Source of the DNA: Stomorhina lunata
Taxonomy: Eukaryota; Arthropoda; Insecta; Diptera; Rhiniidae
Direction of reading: 5' to 3'
Assembly (NCBI GenBank): GCA_933228675.1
Contig: OW121741.1
Span: forward strand, 18,713,510-18,777,509
Length of the DNA: 64,000 bases
Shown here: positions 23,804 through 34,291 of the stretch, in pieces
How the letters are laid out: each line of letters begins with the position of its first letter
How positions within the stretch are numbered: the stretch's first letter is position 1
The notes under the pieces: model-generated
What the model was told of the DNA's origin: nothing
The model's database searches: none
Seen by the model: the letters and a program-made list of their open reading frames with translations, nothing else
Translations under genes and position numbers: made by a program

Positions 23804-26241
23804 CGTCTGTCTGTCTGTCTGTTGAAATCAAGTTTCTGAAGCCCCTGGAGGATGGACTTAAATAAATTATATATCAGATTTTAGGAAATTCTCCCGCAAT
23901 GAACGCTATTAAATTTCATTAAAATCGATTTATAAACACCGAAAATATCGAAAAAATACCAAAAATTAGACGAAAATTTAAAAATTTTTGATTGAAACAC
24001 ACTTTTAAATAACAAGATAAAAAAGATACTCCTGGTGTACATGTGATAATATGTTATATATCAGATTGTAGGAAATAGTTTCCCAAAGCACTCTGTAAAA
24101 TTTTATCAAAATCGGTCCATAAACAACTGAGATATCGCCAAAACACTGAATTAAATGTATCGCAAATTACCCAAAGTTCGCATTAGAGAATGTTTGTTGA
24201 AAAAATGAAATGTAGAAATAGGAAAAACCATCCTCCTTTAGCACGGACCTGCATAAATTTTATATCAGCTTTTAGGAAATTCCCCCGCCAAGCACGTTAT
24301 TAAATTTTATCAGAAGCGGTCCATAAACAATTGAGATATCGTCATAACACTACATTTGATGTACAGCAAATTGCCCAAAGTACGTGTCTAAGAAATTTTG
24401 TTTACATTTTGTAAGTATTGTTTTAGCGATATCTCAGGTGTTTATGGACCGATTGTGATGAAATTTGACATCGTTCTTTGTGTGAGGATTTTCTAAAATC
24501 TATACTCCACAAATCTGATTACCAATACCATTAAAATTGTACCGATCAACTCAGAATCGGCAGGAGAATCGATTTCGCGACCTCCGTCCGTCCGTCTGTT
24601 TGTCTGTCTGTCCGTCCGTCTGTTTGTTTGTCCGTCCGTCCGTCTGTTTTTTTGTCCGTCCGTCTACCTATCTGTAATTTTTTCAGTTGTAGTCAAGTTT
24701 TTGGAGCTCCTGATTTGTCGATATCTCAGGTGTTTATTTTGATGAAATTTAATAGCGTCCTTCGCAGGGGATTACCTAAATCCTGATGCATTCGGTAATT
24801 TGTGGTAGATATAATTTAGCGTTTAAGCGATGGTGTTTTAATCGACAATGATAAAATTCAGGGTGGGATAATATCCTAAAATTTTGTGTAAAATCCAGGA
24901 GCTCCACAAATCTGATTTTAGCAATAATCTTAATTTTGTGTCTGACTTTTGAACACTATGATAACATTTGAGAATGTATTATATATCAAATTATAGGTAA
25001 TCTTCCTAGGAAGTACAAAAATGCAGCTAACTACATGATATCCGTTTAAAACCCACATATGTATGTAAGTATCTCACATATCAACAAAAATTTAAATTTT
25101 TTAATTGCAATTGGGAGAAATCCGTTCAGTTTGACAATTGATCCCTTATAACTTCGTCTAAGATACGATGATGACATTTAGTATTAAGACGTTGTACAAT
25201 ATTGATATTCAGGGCGATAGCGCCTAAAATAAACTTTCTAGAGGGACAACATTTGACAAAAGTATTTCTGATCTCTTGAAAAGTTCAATATTGAAAATGG
25301 GCGAGCTCTATTCACATTTAGTGAAATCTCCCATATAACCCCGACCGGGAATCGATTTAATGCTGATAAATTAAATCACATTAAAATTGCACAAGAAACT
25401 TGAGAAAAACTTTCCAAACATCCATCGGACAGATCGAAAGAACAATACATCCCAAATATTATTGATGAAGTGTTCATTTTAATTAATTAACTAACTTCAG
25501 ATTAATAAGTAAATCTTTAATAACTTTTCCGACAAAGCTGTTATCCATCCATTCAAAAGCTATATATTTCACGTATGTATCCAAAACTAAGAGTGTATAC
25601 CCTATAATTTTAAGGCTTATCATTGTTAAAGCCCAACCTGCCCAACCTAACCTTTGGGTGCATAACTATTCTAGATGATGACGCCACCGAAAAGCTTTTC
25701 TTTTTCCGACTCTTAATTTTAAAGACTCTTTGCATATAATACTAGTATAACCAAATTTTGCTAGGAATTACATTAAGTACTTTTGCAACGCCATTGGTGA
25801 AGGGTATCCAAGATTCGGCAAAGCCGAATATACCACTCTTACTTGTTCTTTTTTATATTTTGGGTTTGATGATTGATTTATTTCATTTTTTTTTTTGTTT
25901 AGTGTTTACAAACATTACTGTTAATGAAAGGACTGGATTTTAATGGCTTTTATAAACGAAGGGTAAGTTTTATTGTATTATGTTTAGTATTTACTTTAAT
26001 TTTTGGTTTTATGAGTAATTTTCTTTGCTTATGTATTCTGATTTTAAATAAAATATTTCTAATATTGACGGGTAAAAAAACTAATTTTAAATTTTCATTT
26101 TCAGCCTATGCCGATCGTTATATGGGAGAAACTGACAGAATTAAAATTGAGTTTACGAAAATTTTGAAAATTTGTATGAAATTGAGAAAAAAACTGATCA
26201 AGTAAACTTGATTCGTGTGAACTAAACCAATATTTGAACTG
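22791..26241 (+). other. Chain of five exon-like segments antisense to the gypsy element
   Basis: On the + strand, five short segments each have a pyrimidine-rich acceptor ending in AG and a strong donor of the GTAAGT type: 22791-22814, 23198-23291, 23364-23438, 25903-25962 and 26105-26241. The nested Helentron-like repeat lies in the gap between the third and fourth. None encodes a shared reading frame; several have stops in all frames. They could be a spliced non-coding RNA transcribed against the element, a transduced piece of host gene, or chance in AT-rich DNA. The repeated strong consensus argues against pure chance, but no transcript can be shown. Confidence 0.35.
23636..25847 (-). mobile_element. 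Mini-me/Helentron-like non-autonomous element nested in the gypsy
   Basis: Both ends carry ATACCCTTCACCAAT-type sequence in inverted orientation. Two GTCT/GTCC microsatellite tracts lie inside (about 23768-23822 and 24585-24665). Read on the minus strand it starts AACAAGTAAGAG, followed by a short perfect hairpin TTCGGCTTTGCCGAA. Internal phrases such as AAATCGGTCCATAAACAA recur. No protein is encoded. This layout fits the dipteran mini-me repeats with GTCY tracts, which have been linked to Helitron/Helentron elements; the orientation call is an inference from the hairpin end. The element lies inside the 3' non-coding part of the gypsy. Confidence 0.65.
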
Positions 26242-26261
26242 GTAAGTGAGAATTTATTTAT

Positions 26262-26267
26262 TATTAA

Positions 26268-26337
<70 letters not shown>

Positions 26338-26349
26338 TTATTATTATTA
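26262..26349. repeat. (ATT)n microsatellite
   Basis: Nearly pure trinucleotide ATT/TTA repeat of about 29 units, interrupted once by a longer T run. Confidence 0.9.
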
Positions 26350-27458
26350 AATTAGAGAGAAAATATGAGAATCCCTTCACATATTATAAAATTTGTACCA
26401 AGAGTTTTTATTGCGAGCAATAAATATTTTTTTTCGTTACGATTTCCTTATCTTAGTCATTTGGATGCTACTTGCTGTTTTTATTCTTTCAATTATAATT
26501 GACCACCGCATATTTTACTTTTGTATGGTATATCGGTTGAAAAACTTTGACAATCTTGCCTTTGACTTGCTATAAATCCGTATTTCAGTATATGCTACTA
26601 TTCTAGGTGTCTAACATCTCCCAGTTTCTAATGGCATAGTTCCCCTGAAACGTTTAAAGGAGATGCACCAATAGTCTAGTAGCAGTTACAAAATGTAACT
26701 AACTAAAAACGTTGGCTACTGGTCATGCAAAAAGTCAAAGTATAAATTATAATTAACTTAGATATTATCACCAAGTTAGTCCAAATGCTAAATAGATTAG
26801 GAAATTGTAATTTTAGCTTGAGTTGAATTCTTGTGCTAAGGATCAACTAATCATACTTAATATTTAAAAAGAAACTCCAAATAAAATAAAATAATAAACT
26901 TAAACGAAATAAAAAAATTAATTATTCCCAATTTAAGATAGGATTAAAAACAACATTTCTTTTATTTTTAAATCTTTAAATCAAATTAAAAAAAAATCAT
27001 AAAGAAACCTCAAAACGATTTGAAATTCAAAATCTTTAAAGGCCTATACAAATTCTAAGAACTAACAGATTTCAATTATTATTATTATCTTATTAATTCA
27101 ATTATTCTACTAATCATTAAAGTAAATTAAACTATCCTACTAATTCATATACCTTAAACTATATTACTAATTCATATAAATTATATTCTAATAAAATTCA
27201 AAAAAAAAAATTAAATACATTATAAAAAAAACCTAAAATTCATTGGACTAATAAGACTGAAATGAAATAAAAAGAAAAACTATATATAAATAAAACTAAA
27301 AAAAAACTGTCGTTGGAGGTGACCACAGGGAGTATTGAGAAAGAGTTAGGAATATTATCATTACATGAGAGAAATGGGAGACAAAATAAACTAGGACCAA
27401 GATTTTATAGCAACCGACGGCAAAAAAAACTTGGACAAGTATAGAAAAAAAATTAAAC
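26350..27458. other. AT-rich 3' non-coding part of the gypsy element
   Basis: Between the ATT microsatellite and the end of pol no ORF or recognised motif is seen. A minus-strand env gene would be expected here in env-bearing gypsy elements; none is found. Confidence 0.65.
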
Positions 27459-30400
27459 TTATTGTTTTATGTCCTTTGCGTGGTACACACCAATTGCTTT
27501 TCCCTGCAGGTCTTCCAGCTCGTAGTAACAGTTCCCAACCGGACGAACGATACGACATTTAAGAAACTTTTTCCCCATTTTCGCGTTGTATAACTTGGAG
27601 GAGTCGCTGAGAGTGAAATTGCGTCGATAAACCTCTTGACCTGGTCGGAATTTGACGTTTCGTGCGCGCTTGTTATACTCTTTCGCGCGTAGAGCATAAC
27701 TTTTTGCCAGATTGCTCCGTATCTTATTGCGTATTAATTCGTTTTTAAGTGGTTTCGGTAAGAAGTTCATCTCTGCATCCTCCAAGAGTTCAAGTTTCTT
27801 TGCCAATTTGTAGACACTCCCGTGCGTGATCATATTCGTCCCAAACAAAGCAAAGTAAGGAGTCATACCAATCGATGTGTGTACTGATGACCTAAGTGCA
27901 CACTCGATCTCTGAGAGATGGTCGTCCCAATCTCTCTGGTCATTCTTTAAATATGATCTGATGGCTGCAAGAATCGATTGGTTGACTCTCTCCGACGCAT
28001 TTGCTTGGGGAGAATAGATTGCCGTTTTCATGTGCCTGATTCCAAAGATTTCTGCCATTTCTTTAAATTCTTTAGACACAAATTGGCTGCCATTATCAGA
28101 ATGAATGATCTCTGGAACGCCAAATTTGTGAAACACTTCTGTCACCAAGAATCGAACGACATTTTTGTTATTTGCTTTTGACATAGCTTTTAATAAAACA
28201 AATTTAGTAAAATGATCGAGGACGATAAATATGAAGCAATTTCCGGATTTTGATCTTACGTATGGCCCCAGCAAATCGATATAAATTTTCTGAAATGGCC
28301 TGACAATGTCGGTGACATTATCAGTCATTGGTGGTCGAACGGGCTTATTTGCGCTTTTACTTTCTTTACAAATCTCACATTTATTTACGTATTCTCTGAC
28401 TTGCCTTGTCATGTTTGGCCAAAAGAAATATTCCCGTATACGTTTTAAAGTTTTGTGAAAACCTCCGTGACTGGACGATGGTGGATCATGAGCTTTTGTA
28501 ATGAGCTCTTCTGTCAATTCTAAAGGAATCCACAGCTTCCACGAAAAATCCTCCGAGCACACGTCGCCATTATAATGAACGGTACGTTTATATATTAGAT
28601 CATCTTGCACTTTTATGTCAGGCACTTGAGATTCATTTTCTTTTATTTCTTTTACAAGCTCTAGGTACTCTTCTGAAGTAAAGGCGGGTGATTCGAAGTC
28701 GACGAGGCGTTTAATGTCCACAGCAATTTCCTCCATGTTATATCGGGAGAGAGTGTCTGGCACAATATTTTTGCTCCCTTGGCGATGTTCAATACTGAAC
28801 GTATAGGATTGAAGTAGCAGGCTCCATCGTGCTAACCTTCCACTGAGCTCCTTGTTTGACATGAGCCACTTGAGACTCGAGTGGTCAGTTATAATGGTGA
28901 AGGGCATCAACTCTACATACGCACGGAATTTTTTGATGGCCATAACTACTGCTAGACACTCCCTCTCTGTCACAGAATAATTGCGTTGAGCTGGAGTCAA
29001 CTTTTGTGACATAAACGCAATAGGATGCTCTCCTTCAACTTCGTCTTTTTGGAATAGTACCGCACCGATACCTATATCCGACGCATCGCACTGCACAAAG
29101 AAGTGCTTATGGAAATCTGGATGGCGCAAGACAGGACTTGAGGTAAGTGCCTTTTTTAATTGATCGAAAGCTATCTTAGCCTCATCCGTAAAACTAAACG
29201 CGCGCGTTTTCTTTAATGTTTCGAAAACCGGTGTGGCTATGGTCGCGTAGTCTTTGATAAACCTACGATACCAGCCGGTAGTTCCCATAAAACCGCGCAC
29301 TTGCCTGGGTGTCTTGGGATAAGGAAACTCCAATATCGAGGATATCTTGTCAGGGTCCGGTTTTAGCATACCGCCGCCAACAATATATCCTAGATATCGA
29401 AGTTCCTTAAAACAAAATTTGGATTTTTCCACGTTGATAGTCAATTTAGCCTTAGAAAGAAGTTCAGCTACCCGCTCAAGTATCTCTAGGTGGGTGTGGT
29501 AGTCGGGTGTAACTATGAGAAGATCGTCTAGATACACAAACACTCGATCTCGCAAGTCGGAAGGAATCACTTTATCCATTAACCGACATAACCTTTGGGC
29601 CGCATTGCACAACCCAAAAGGCATGACTGTAAAGTGATAAAGTGGTCTCCCCGGCACTGTAAAAGCAGTTTTCTCACGGCTCTGTATATCCAGTGGGATT
29701 TGCCAGAAAGCATCTTTCAAATCCACACTAGATATAAAGTGCGTGTCACCCAGTCTGCTAAGCAATCCTTCTATATGTGGAAGTGGATAGGCGTCCTTGA
29801 CTGTGAGAGCATTGAGCTTTCGTGCGTCTAGACAAAGCCTGTTTTTGGTGCCTTTGCGCACTAGCGTCACTGGATTATTCCAGGGGCTTTGACTAGTCTC
29901 AATAACTCCCATAGCAAGCATCCTATCCAATTCCTCATACATAAGCTTTTGCACAGCAGGAGACACTGGGTAATGTCTCTGTTTTACAGGCGCTGCGTCT
30001 TGCGTATCTATAATGTGTGTCTCTAGGTCCGTCTTCCCAAGTCCTTTCTCCACAAACGAAGGAAACTTTGCGATAATAGCTTCTAACAGCTTTCTATCTT
30101 GATCACAAAGGATATGCATTGAAGGATTCATCGGATTTTCACCCGATTCCTCACTCCAAAGCATATCATTTGAGGTCAAGCTATCTAAATTTACTATCAA
30201 ACGAAACGCTTTCATGAAGTCGACACCCAGGAAAAGCGATCTCTTCAAGGTCGGTACCAGGTAGAAGGTTATCTCCCTTTCTACTCTATTATATTTAATC
30301 TGAGCTTTAAACCGGCCTTGAATTTTATGCGATCTACCGTCTGCAGTTTTCACCGTCGATGGAAAACTGTGAACCATAGCTCCCGCTTTCTTCACGACAT

Positions 30401-30872
30401 CGTAACACCCTTCGCCGAGGACTGTTACTGTCGCACCACTATCTAAAAGACCCTCGATCTCTACCCCGTTGATAGAGATACGGGTATACAATCGGGTGTC
30501 GTCGCCTTCGTATAAGGATACATTAGCGACCTCACGCCTAAGCTCTTTTCGTTTTCTATACCTTTCCCTAGTTTTCTCTATCCGCGTTTTACCAAAAATT
30601 CTTTCCCTAGCTATTTCATACTCCTTAATTCTAACATGCAATGGTTTGATTTCTCTAACCTTAGGCTCTCCTGCCTTTTCACTTATCCTAACTTTATTAT
30701 TAACTAAGATTTTAACGACCCGTTTATTCTTCTTTTCCTCTAGGTCATTAAAATCCTCCAGTTCGTTTACTGGGCTGCAGGTTTCGGACGTGGTTCCCCA
30801 GCAGACGGGTCCGACCTCCGGTTTCCCGAACAGCGTGGACATTTCGGAGTCACTGTGTTGTCCATCCCACAT
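27459..30872 (-). CDS. Gypsy pol: protease, reverse transcriptase, RNase H, integrase
   Basis: This is the replication polyprotein of the gypsy element, 1137 codons and uninterrupted. Residues as numbered in this frame: retropepsin DSGA at 144-147; reverse transcriptase with VDLKDAF (D384) and YLDD at 447-450; RNase H with D596, E638 and D663; integrase zinc H2C2 region about 795-837 and catalytic D866, D926 and E961; a chromatin-facing C-terminal tail. The first Met (30872) lies inside gag and is probably not used: pol is in the -1 frame relative to gag and a frameshift signal sits at 30821-30827, so the natural product should be a Gag-Pol fusion. Every catalytic residue I looked for is present. 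Confidence 0.95.
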   Translation of the reverse strand: MWDGQHSDSEMSTLFGKPEVGPVCWGTTSETCSPVNELEDFNDLEEKKNKRVVKILVNNKVRISEKAGEPKVREIKPLHVRIKEYEIARERIFGKTRIEKTRERYRKRKELRREVANVSLYEGDDTRLYTRISINGVEIEGLLDSGATVTVLGEGCYDVVKKAGAMVHSFPSTVKTADGRSHKIQGRFKAQIKYNRVEREITFYLVPTLKRSLFLGVDFMKAFRLIVNLDSLTSNDMLWSEESGENPMNPSMHILCDQDRKLLEAIIAKFPSFVEKGLGKTDLETHIIDTQDAAPVKQRHYPVSPAVQKLMYEELDRMLAMGVIETSQSPWNNPVTLVRKGTKNRLCLDARKLNALTVKDAYPLPHIEGLLSRLGDTHFISSVDLKDAFWQIPLDIQSREKTAFTVPGRPLYHFTVMPFGLCNAAQRLCRLMDKVIPSDLRDRVFVYLDDLLIVTPDYHTHLEILERVAELLSKAKLTINVEKSKFCFKELRYLGYIVGGGMLKPDPDKISSILEFPYPKTPRQVRGFMGTTGWYRRFIKDYATIATPVFETLKKTRAFSFTDEAKIAFDQLKKALTSSPVLRHPDFHKHFFVQCDASDIGIGAVLFQKDEVEGEHPIAFMSQKLTPAQRNYSVTERECLAVVMAIKKFRAYVELMPFTIITDHSSLKWLMSNKELSGRLARWSLLLQSYTFSIEHRQGSKNIVPDTLSRYNMEEIAVDIKRLVDFESPAFTSEEYLELVKEIKENESQVPDIKVQDDLIYKRTVHYNGDVCSEDFSWKLWIPLELTEELITKAHDPPSSSHGGFHKTLKRIREYFFWPNMTRQVREYVNKCEICKESKSANKPVRPPMTDNVTDIVRPFQKIYIDLLGPYVRSKSGNCFIFIVLDHFTKFVLLKAMSKANNKNVVRFLVTEVFHKFGVPEIIHSDNGSQFVSKEFKEMAEIFGIRHMKTAIYSPQANASERVNQSILAAIRSYLKNDQRDWDDHLSEIECALRSSVHTSIGMTPYFALFGTNMITHGSVYKLAKKLELLEDAEMNFLPKPLKNELIRNKIRSNLAKSYALRAKEYNKRARNVKFRPGQEVYRRNFTLSDSSKLYNAKMGKKFLKCRIVRPVGNCYYELEDLQGKAIGVYHAKDIKQ

Positions 30873-32302
30873 TTAAAACAAAACAACCTCCTCGATGGTG
30901 ATGGACACTCCATGAATCCATGACCCGGTTGTCTGCAATTCCAACAGACATATTTGGCAGTGCTGTTAATTGCTTCAACCTCATTTTCCGGCACTACCTG
31001 CTCACCGTAATCGCCATAAAGCTCATGCACTCTGGGAGCGAACCGTTGGCCATATGACTGTCGCTGGGTCTGCAGGAGCGACTCAGCCTTCTTACATTCT
31101 GCCCGAAAATGACTCAAGCCGAACATCCTGATGGGAAAAACTAGTTGGGCCATCGAGCTCTTGAGATTGACTTTCATAATGTCAATGATTTCGGTTTCGG
31201 AAATTGGGCTGGTCTGTTGGCTCCTCAACCTTAGGACAGAATTATAAAAGTCTTCAAATACTTCTTGAGACTGTTGGCGACGGTCCATAATTTGACGGTG
31301 TATCTCCATATCGCTGTTGAAACGCCGGAATCGGTTAATTACCGCCTCCTTTAACTCATCCCACGAGTGAGCTGGCTGATGTCGTCGTTGCATCCAGTAC
31401 CACTCCAATGCTTCTCCCGATAATAATTGGTGGAATTGGCATAACACCTCCGGCCAGCTGTTCCCGTAATCTTTACGCATCTCCTCCACTCTAAACACAA
31501 ATTCCTGGGCCCCCATTGATTTCGACGAACCGTCAAAATTTACGCCCCATTTATCTAACCCAAGCTTCCTGGTAAATTGCGAGCTGGTGGATGATTGATA
31601 ATGTTGTGGTGGCGCTTCGTTATGAAAGGTGCTACTACGTCCGGGACCATAAGAAATATTGTGGCTAAATTGTGACCTATTAGGGTCGTGATGAGGAGCC
31701 GTAGTTTGTTGATTTGGCGGTGGAAACTGTGGTATTGGTGCTGGTTGATCTGGCTGCATATACTGTTGCCGATGCTGGTATGTAGCGTGTTGAGGCGGCT
31801 GTTGTGACCTGTTGAAATCAGGCGCTGGTTGCAGTGGTGGCATGGGATTACTCGAGGCCCTTGACAGTGACCTGATACTTTCGGCCACTATTTGAGGTAC
31901 CAACTCTCTAAGCCTCTCTTCCATGGTGCGCAGCATCTCCACTTGTCTGATTCCCACTGTTGAGTCAATTAGATTTTGTATATTTGGCTCTGAAAGTGGG
32001 TGTGTTGGCTGAGCATTGGAGTTTGCCTGATTTCTAAACTCTTGCCGCACATTCTGGGCTGTTAAGCTGCTGTAGCTAGGAGAACTGATGCTCGTGTCTA
32101 GTAGTGGAATCGGGTCTAAAGACTGTGTACCAGGATTCACTATATTTGCCATGATCGGTGCTGTTGTGGATGTTGTAATGGTAGTTGTTGAGGTTGTTGC
32201 GGATGTTGTTGCTGTTATGCTTGAAGGAACCCTTCCTAGGATAGGCCTAGAGGAAGAAGAAGCGGAATCGCCTTGCATCTTACTTGCCCTAGTTTCTACC
32301 AT
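30767..32302 (-). CDS. Gypsy gag
   Basis: Capsid/nucleocapsid protein, 511 codons. The N-terminal 250 residues are Ser/Thr/Pro/Gln-rich and low in complexity. The middle (about 255-420) has the helical gag core with a WYWMQRR motif. The C-terminus carries a CCHC zinc knuckle (453-466, CWNC...GH...C) and a second Cys cluster (475-491). The Met at 32302 is the first in the frame. It overlaps pol by 106 bases, and pol lies in the -1 frame. No internal stop. Confidence 0.92.
   Translation of the reverse strand: MVETRASKMQGDSASSSSRPILGRVPSSITATTSATTSTTTITTSTTAPIMANIVNPGTQSLDPIPLLDTSISSPSYSSLTAQNVRQEFRNQANSNAQPTHPLSEPNIQNLIDSTVGIRQVEMLRTMEERLRELVPQIVAESIRSLSRASSNPMPPLQPAPDFNRSQQPPQHATYQHRQQYMQPDQPAPIPQFPPPNQQTTAPHHDPNRSQFSHNISYGPGRSSTFHNEAPPQHYQSSTSSQFTRKLGLDKWGVNFDGSSKSMGAQEFVFRVEEMRKDYGNSWPEVLCQFHQLLSGEALEWYWMQRRHQPAHSWDELKEAVINRFRRFNSDMEIHRQIMDRRQQSQEVFEDFYNSVLRLRSQQTSPISETEIIDIMKVNLKSSMAQLVFPIRMFGLSHFRAECKKAESLLQTQRQSYGQRFAPRVHELYGDYGEQVVPENEVEAINSTAKYVCWNCRQPGHGFMECPSPSRRLFCFKCGMDNTVTPKCPRCSGNRRSDPSAGEPRPKPAAQ
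30793..30827 (-). promoter_or_regulatory. -1 ribosomal frameshift signal between gag and pol
   Basis: The heptamer GGGAAAC (minus strand of 30821-30827) sits in the gag frame exactly as G GGA AAC, the X XXY YYZ pattern of simultaneous-slippage sites. After a gap of six bases, TCGGAC and GTCCGA can pair as a 6-bp stem around a loop of about 19 bases. Slipping back one base enters the long pol frame. Efficiency cannot be inferred. Confidence 0.85.
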
Positions 32303-33025
32303 GCTAATATAACTATGCCTATGAAAATTTCTTTTTTGCCTTTATAATACTTATTATCACAAAACTTCAAATCAAGCTGAAAAAAAAATGTGTTAATAAT
32401 GTTCATATATATGTTTATTATAGAAATATATTTTTAAAATTATTCTTTTTTGTTTATTTAATTATTATAAGTGAGCATTTAATCATAAGTAAGGGTAGAA
32501 CCAAGAAAATAGAACCATTGACGACAGCCATGGATCTATATTAAAAAATTTAGATTTTGTAATAGAAATTAAGAATTGGAATGGGGTTAGCTGGTAGACA
32601 AAGTTGTTCAAAACTAAAACTTTCAACGGATCGACAGTGTAATAAGCTATTATAGCTTTATTCCACGACTTATCCGCTGAAAATTGAAGTTTTGAAAACT
32701 TTGCCTTTGGGCTATTGATTTGGATTTGAATGTTTATGTATATCCTGCTTGTTGCTCTTTTTTCTAGAACTTTTGTCGCTGTCATTATCAGAATATTAAT
32801 TCTCAGATAATGAGACTTACAAAAGTTCTAGATAAAAGACCAGTAGCAGGCCTTTCTATTTCTCCTTTAATAAGATTAACAATTCCAGCGTCGCAAATAC
32901 TGATTGACCTTGAATGATCTTGATCAGTATGACTTACGCTGAATTTGCTTACCTTATTTAATGACAAGTAAAAAGTAATATATTTAACTATTGATTTATG
33001 GAAACCCGATATTCGGGCCCCCATT
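32303..33025 (-). other. Gypsy 5' leader
   Basis: Region between primer-binding site and gag start. Short minus-strand frames (32483-32785, 32803-33024) have no recognised similarity and are probably upstream ORF noise. Confidence 0.65.
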
Positions 33026-33036
33026 GTTGGGCGCCA
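33026..33036 (-). promoter_or_regulatory. Primer-binding site, tRNA-Lys type
   Basis: The minus strand reads TGGCGCCCAAC four bases inside the 5' LTR, matching the 3' end expected of a tRNA-Lys. Similarity falls off after 11 bases. Confidence 0.75.
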
Positions 33037-33040
33037 TTTT

Positions 33041-34291
33041 TGTCAACGACTATTGAGGCGTACTCGGTGGAGGACTGACTGGCAGCGCTTGGCATGGTGA
33101 TTTTGCCTGGCTAAGCCGGTAGAGGGCGTGCGGTTCACCAAATCAGTCATCCACAAGCCGCTGATCAAAAAGTTTTTGAGGCCAAATGCCAATCCTAAAT
33201 TCCTATCTATTGAAATGTGGAAATGTGCTAGTCCATGGACATCGCAACATTCTATTTCCTTGGCTTTGCAGCTGGTGTTATGCTGCTTGGCCTGCCCACC
33301 CTCTTCCATGGCAGTTCCTTGGCCTAATTTTTAGGAACTGCCCCTAAATCTACCCTTACTTAATAATCTAGCTCACTTACCTGGGATTATGTTTACTCCA
33401 GCATGATTCCTTTTACATCTTATCCAGAATTCCTCCTCTTCCAGGGAAAGTTCATTCGTCCGTCTTTGTTCTATCTGTGGTGTATTTCCGTCCAAAGAAT
33501 TATTATTGAGGTTAGTTGCCCTTTCCTAAGGAATTTTGAACTACGCAGATCTCACCTTAAGTGTTCAGGCTAAATCAAACCAAAACCCTTATAATTTAAT
33601 CCTTTTTTTTTTGTCTTTCTGTCCGTAGTCTGTCAACATAAACTCCCCATTCTGTGGAGTATTCTGTATTAGTTTTAGAATTAATGTAATGTAATTTGTA
33701 GTTTATGTAATTTGTAGTTTATTTTTGTGTGTGTTTTTTTGTTATATATTAATTTTTACATTATGAGTGTTTAAAAAAAAAAAATATTTGTGTTTTATGT
33801 ATATATGTTTTTTTTTTTATTATTATTAAAATAATTTTTATTTCTATCAATAATTGTGTTTTGATGTAATTTGTGAATTGTTTAAATAATTTTGGTGTAA
33901 TTGTGTGTATGTGTTTTTGTTTGCTTTTATTTATTTTAAAATTTGTATCGTTTTTTTCTGTAAGTTTTTTTTATGTATAAATGTATAAAAAAAAATTTTG
34001 AATAAAACTCAAAATAATCATCTTTTAAAAACTCCACTTTCACTTTCTCTTCACTAGCTTCCTCACATCATCACTTTCAAATTCAATCTCCTCTTCTTTT
34101 TCCTTTTTCCTCTTCTCGCCTCCTCTTCTTCTTTTTTTTTCGGCTGGTTCCCGCCATTTCAGCCATCTTTTTTATACAAAATCTTATTTTTTTTCCTATC
34201 AATGCCCCACCAAACAGCTGTTTTGCAGTTGAATATTTATGTACTGACATACATTTAAAAACAACCTGCAACTGTTCGGTGGGACATGACA
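33041..34291 (-). repeat. 5' LTR of the gypsy element
   Basis: 1251-bp partner of 21319-22569, offset 11,722 bases. Ends are fixed by TG...CA, the duplicate copy and the GTAA target repeat. Confidence 0.95.
33375..33380 (-). promoter_or_regulatory. Strong splice-donor match in the gypsy 5' LTR
   Basis: The minus strand reads CAG then GTAAGTGAG, a near-perfect donor. It also occurs in the 3' LTR (21653-21658). If used, it would allow a spliced subgenomic RNA; no clear partner acceptor or env ORF is seen. Confidence 0.4.

Larger units (their letters stand above)
21319..34291 (-). mobile_element. Gypsy-type LTR retrotransposon with long LTRs
   Basis: 12,973 bp, bounded by two 1251-bp LTRs (TG...CA) that appear identical, and by the 4-bp direct repeat GTAA (21315-21318 and 34292-34295). 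It reads on the minus strand: 5' LTR on the right, tRNA-Lys-type primer site, gag, pol in the -1 frame, then about 4.9 kb with no ORF, then the 3' LTR. The long LTRs, 4-bp target duplication and tRNA-Lys-like primer are features I associate with the Osvaldo/Ulysses branch of gypsy elements, but a phylogeny is needed. A Helentron-like repeat (23636-25847) is nested in the 3' non-coding part. No env is found. Confidence 0.95.
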
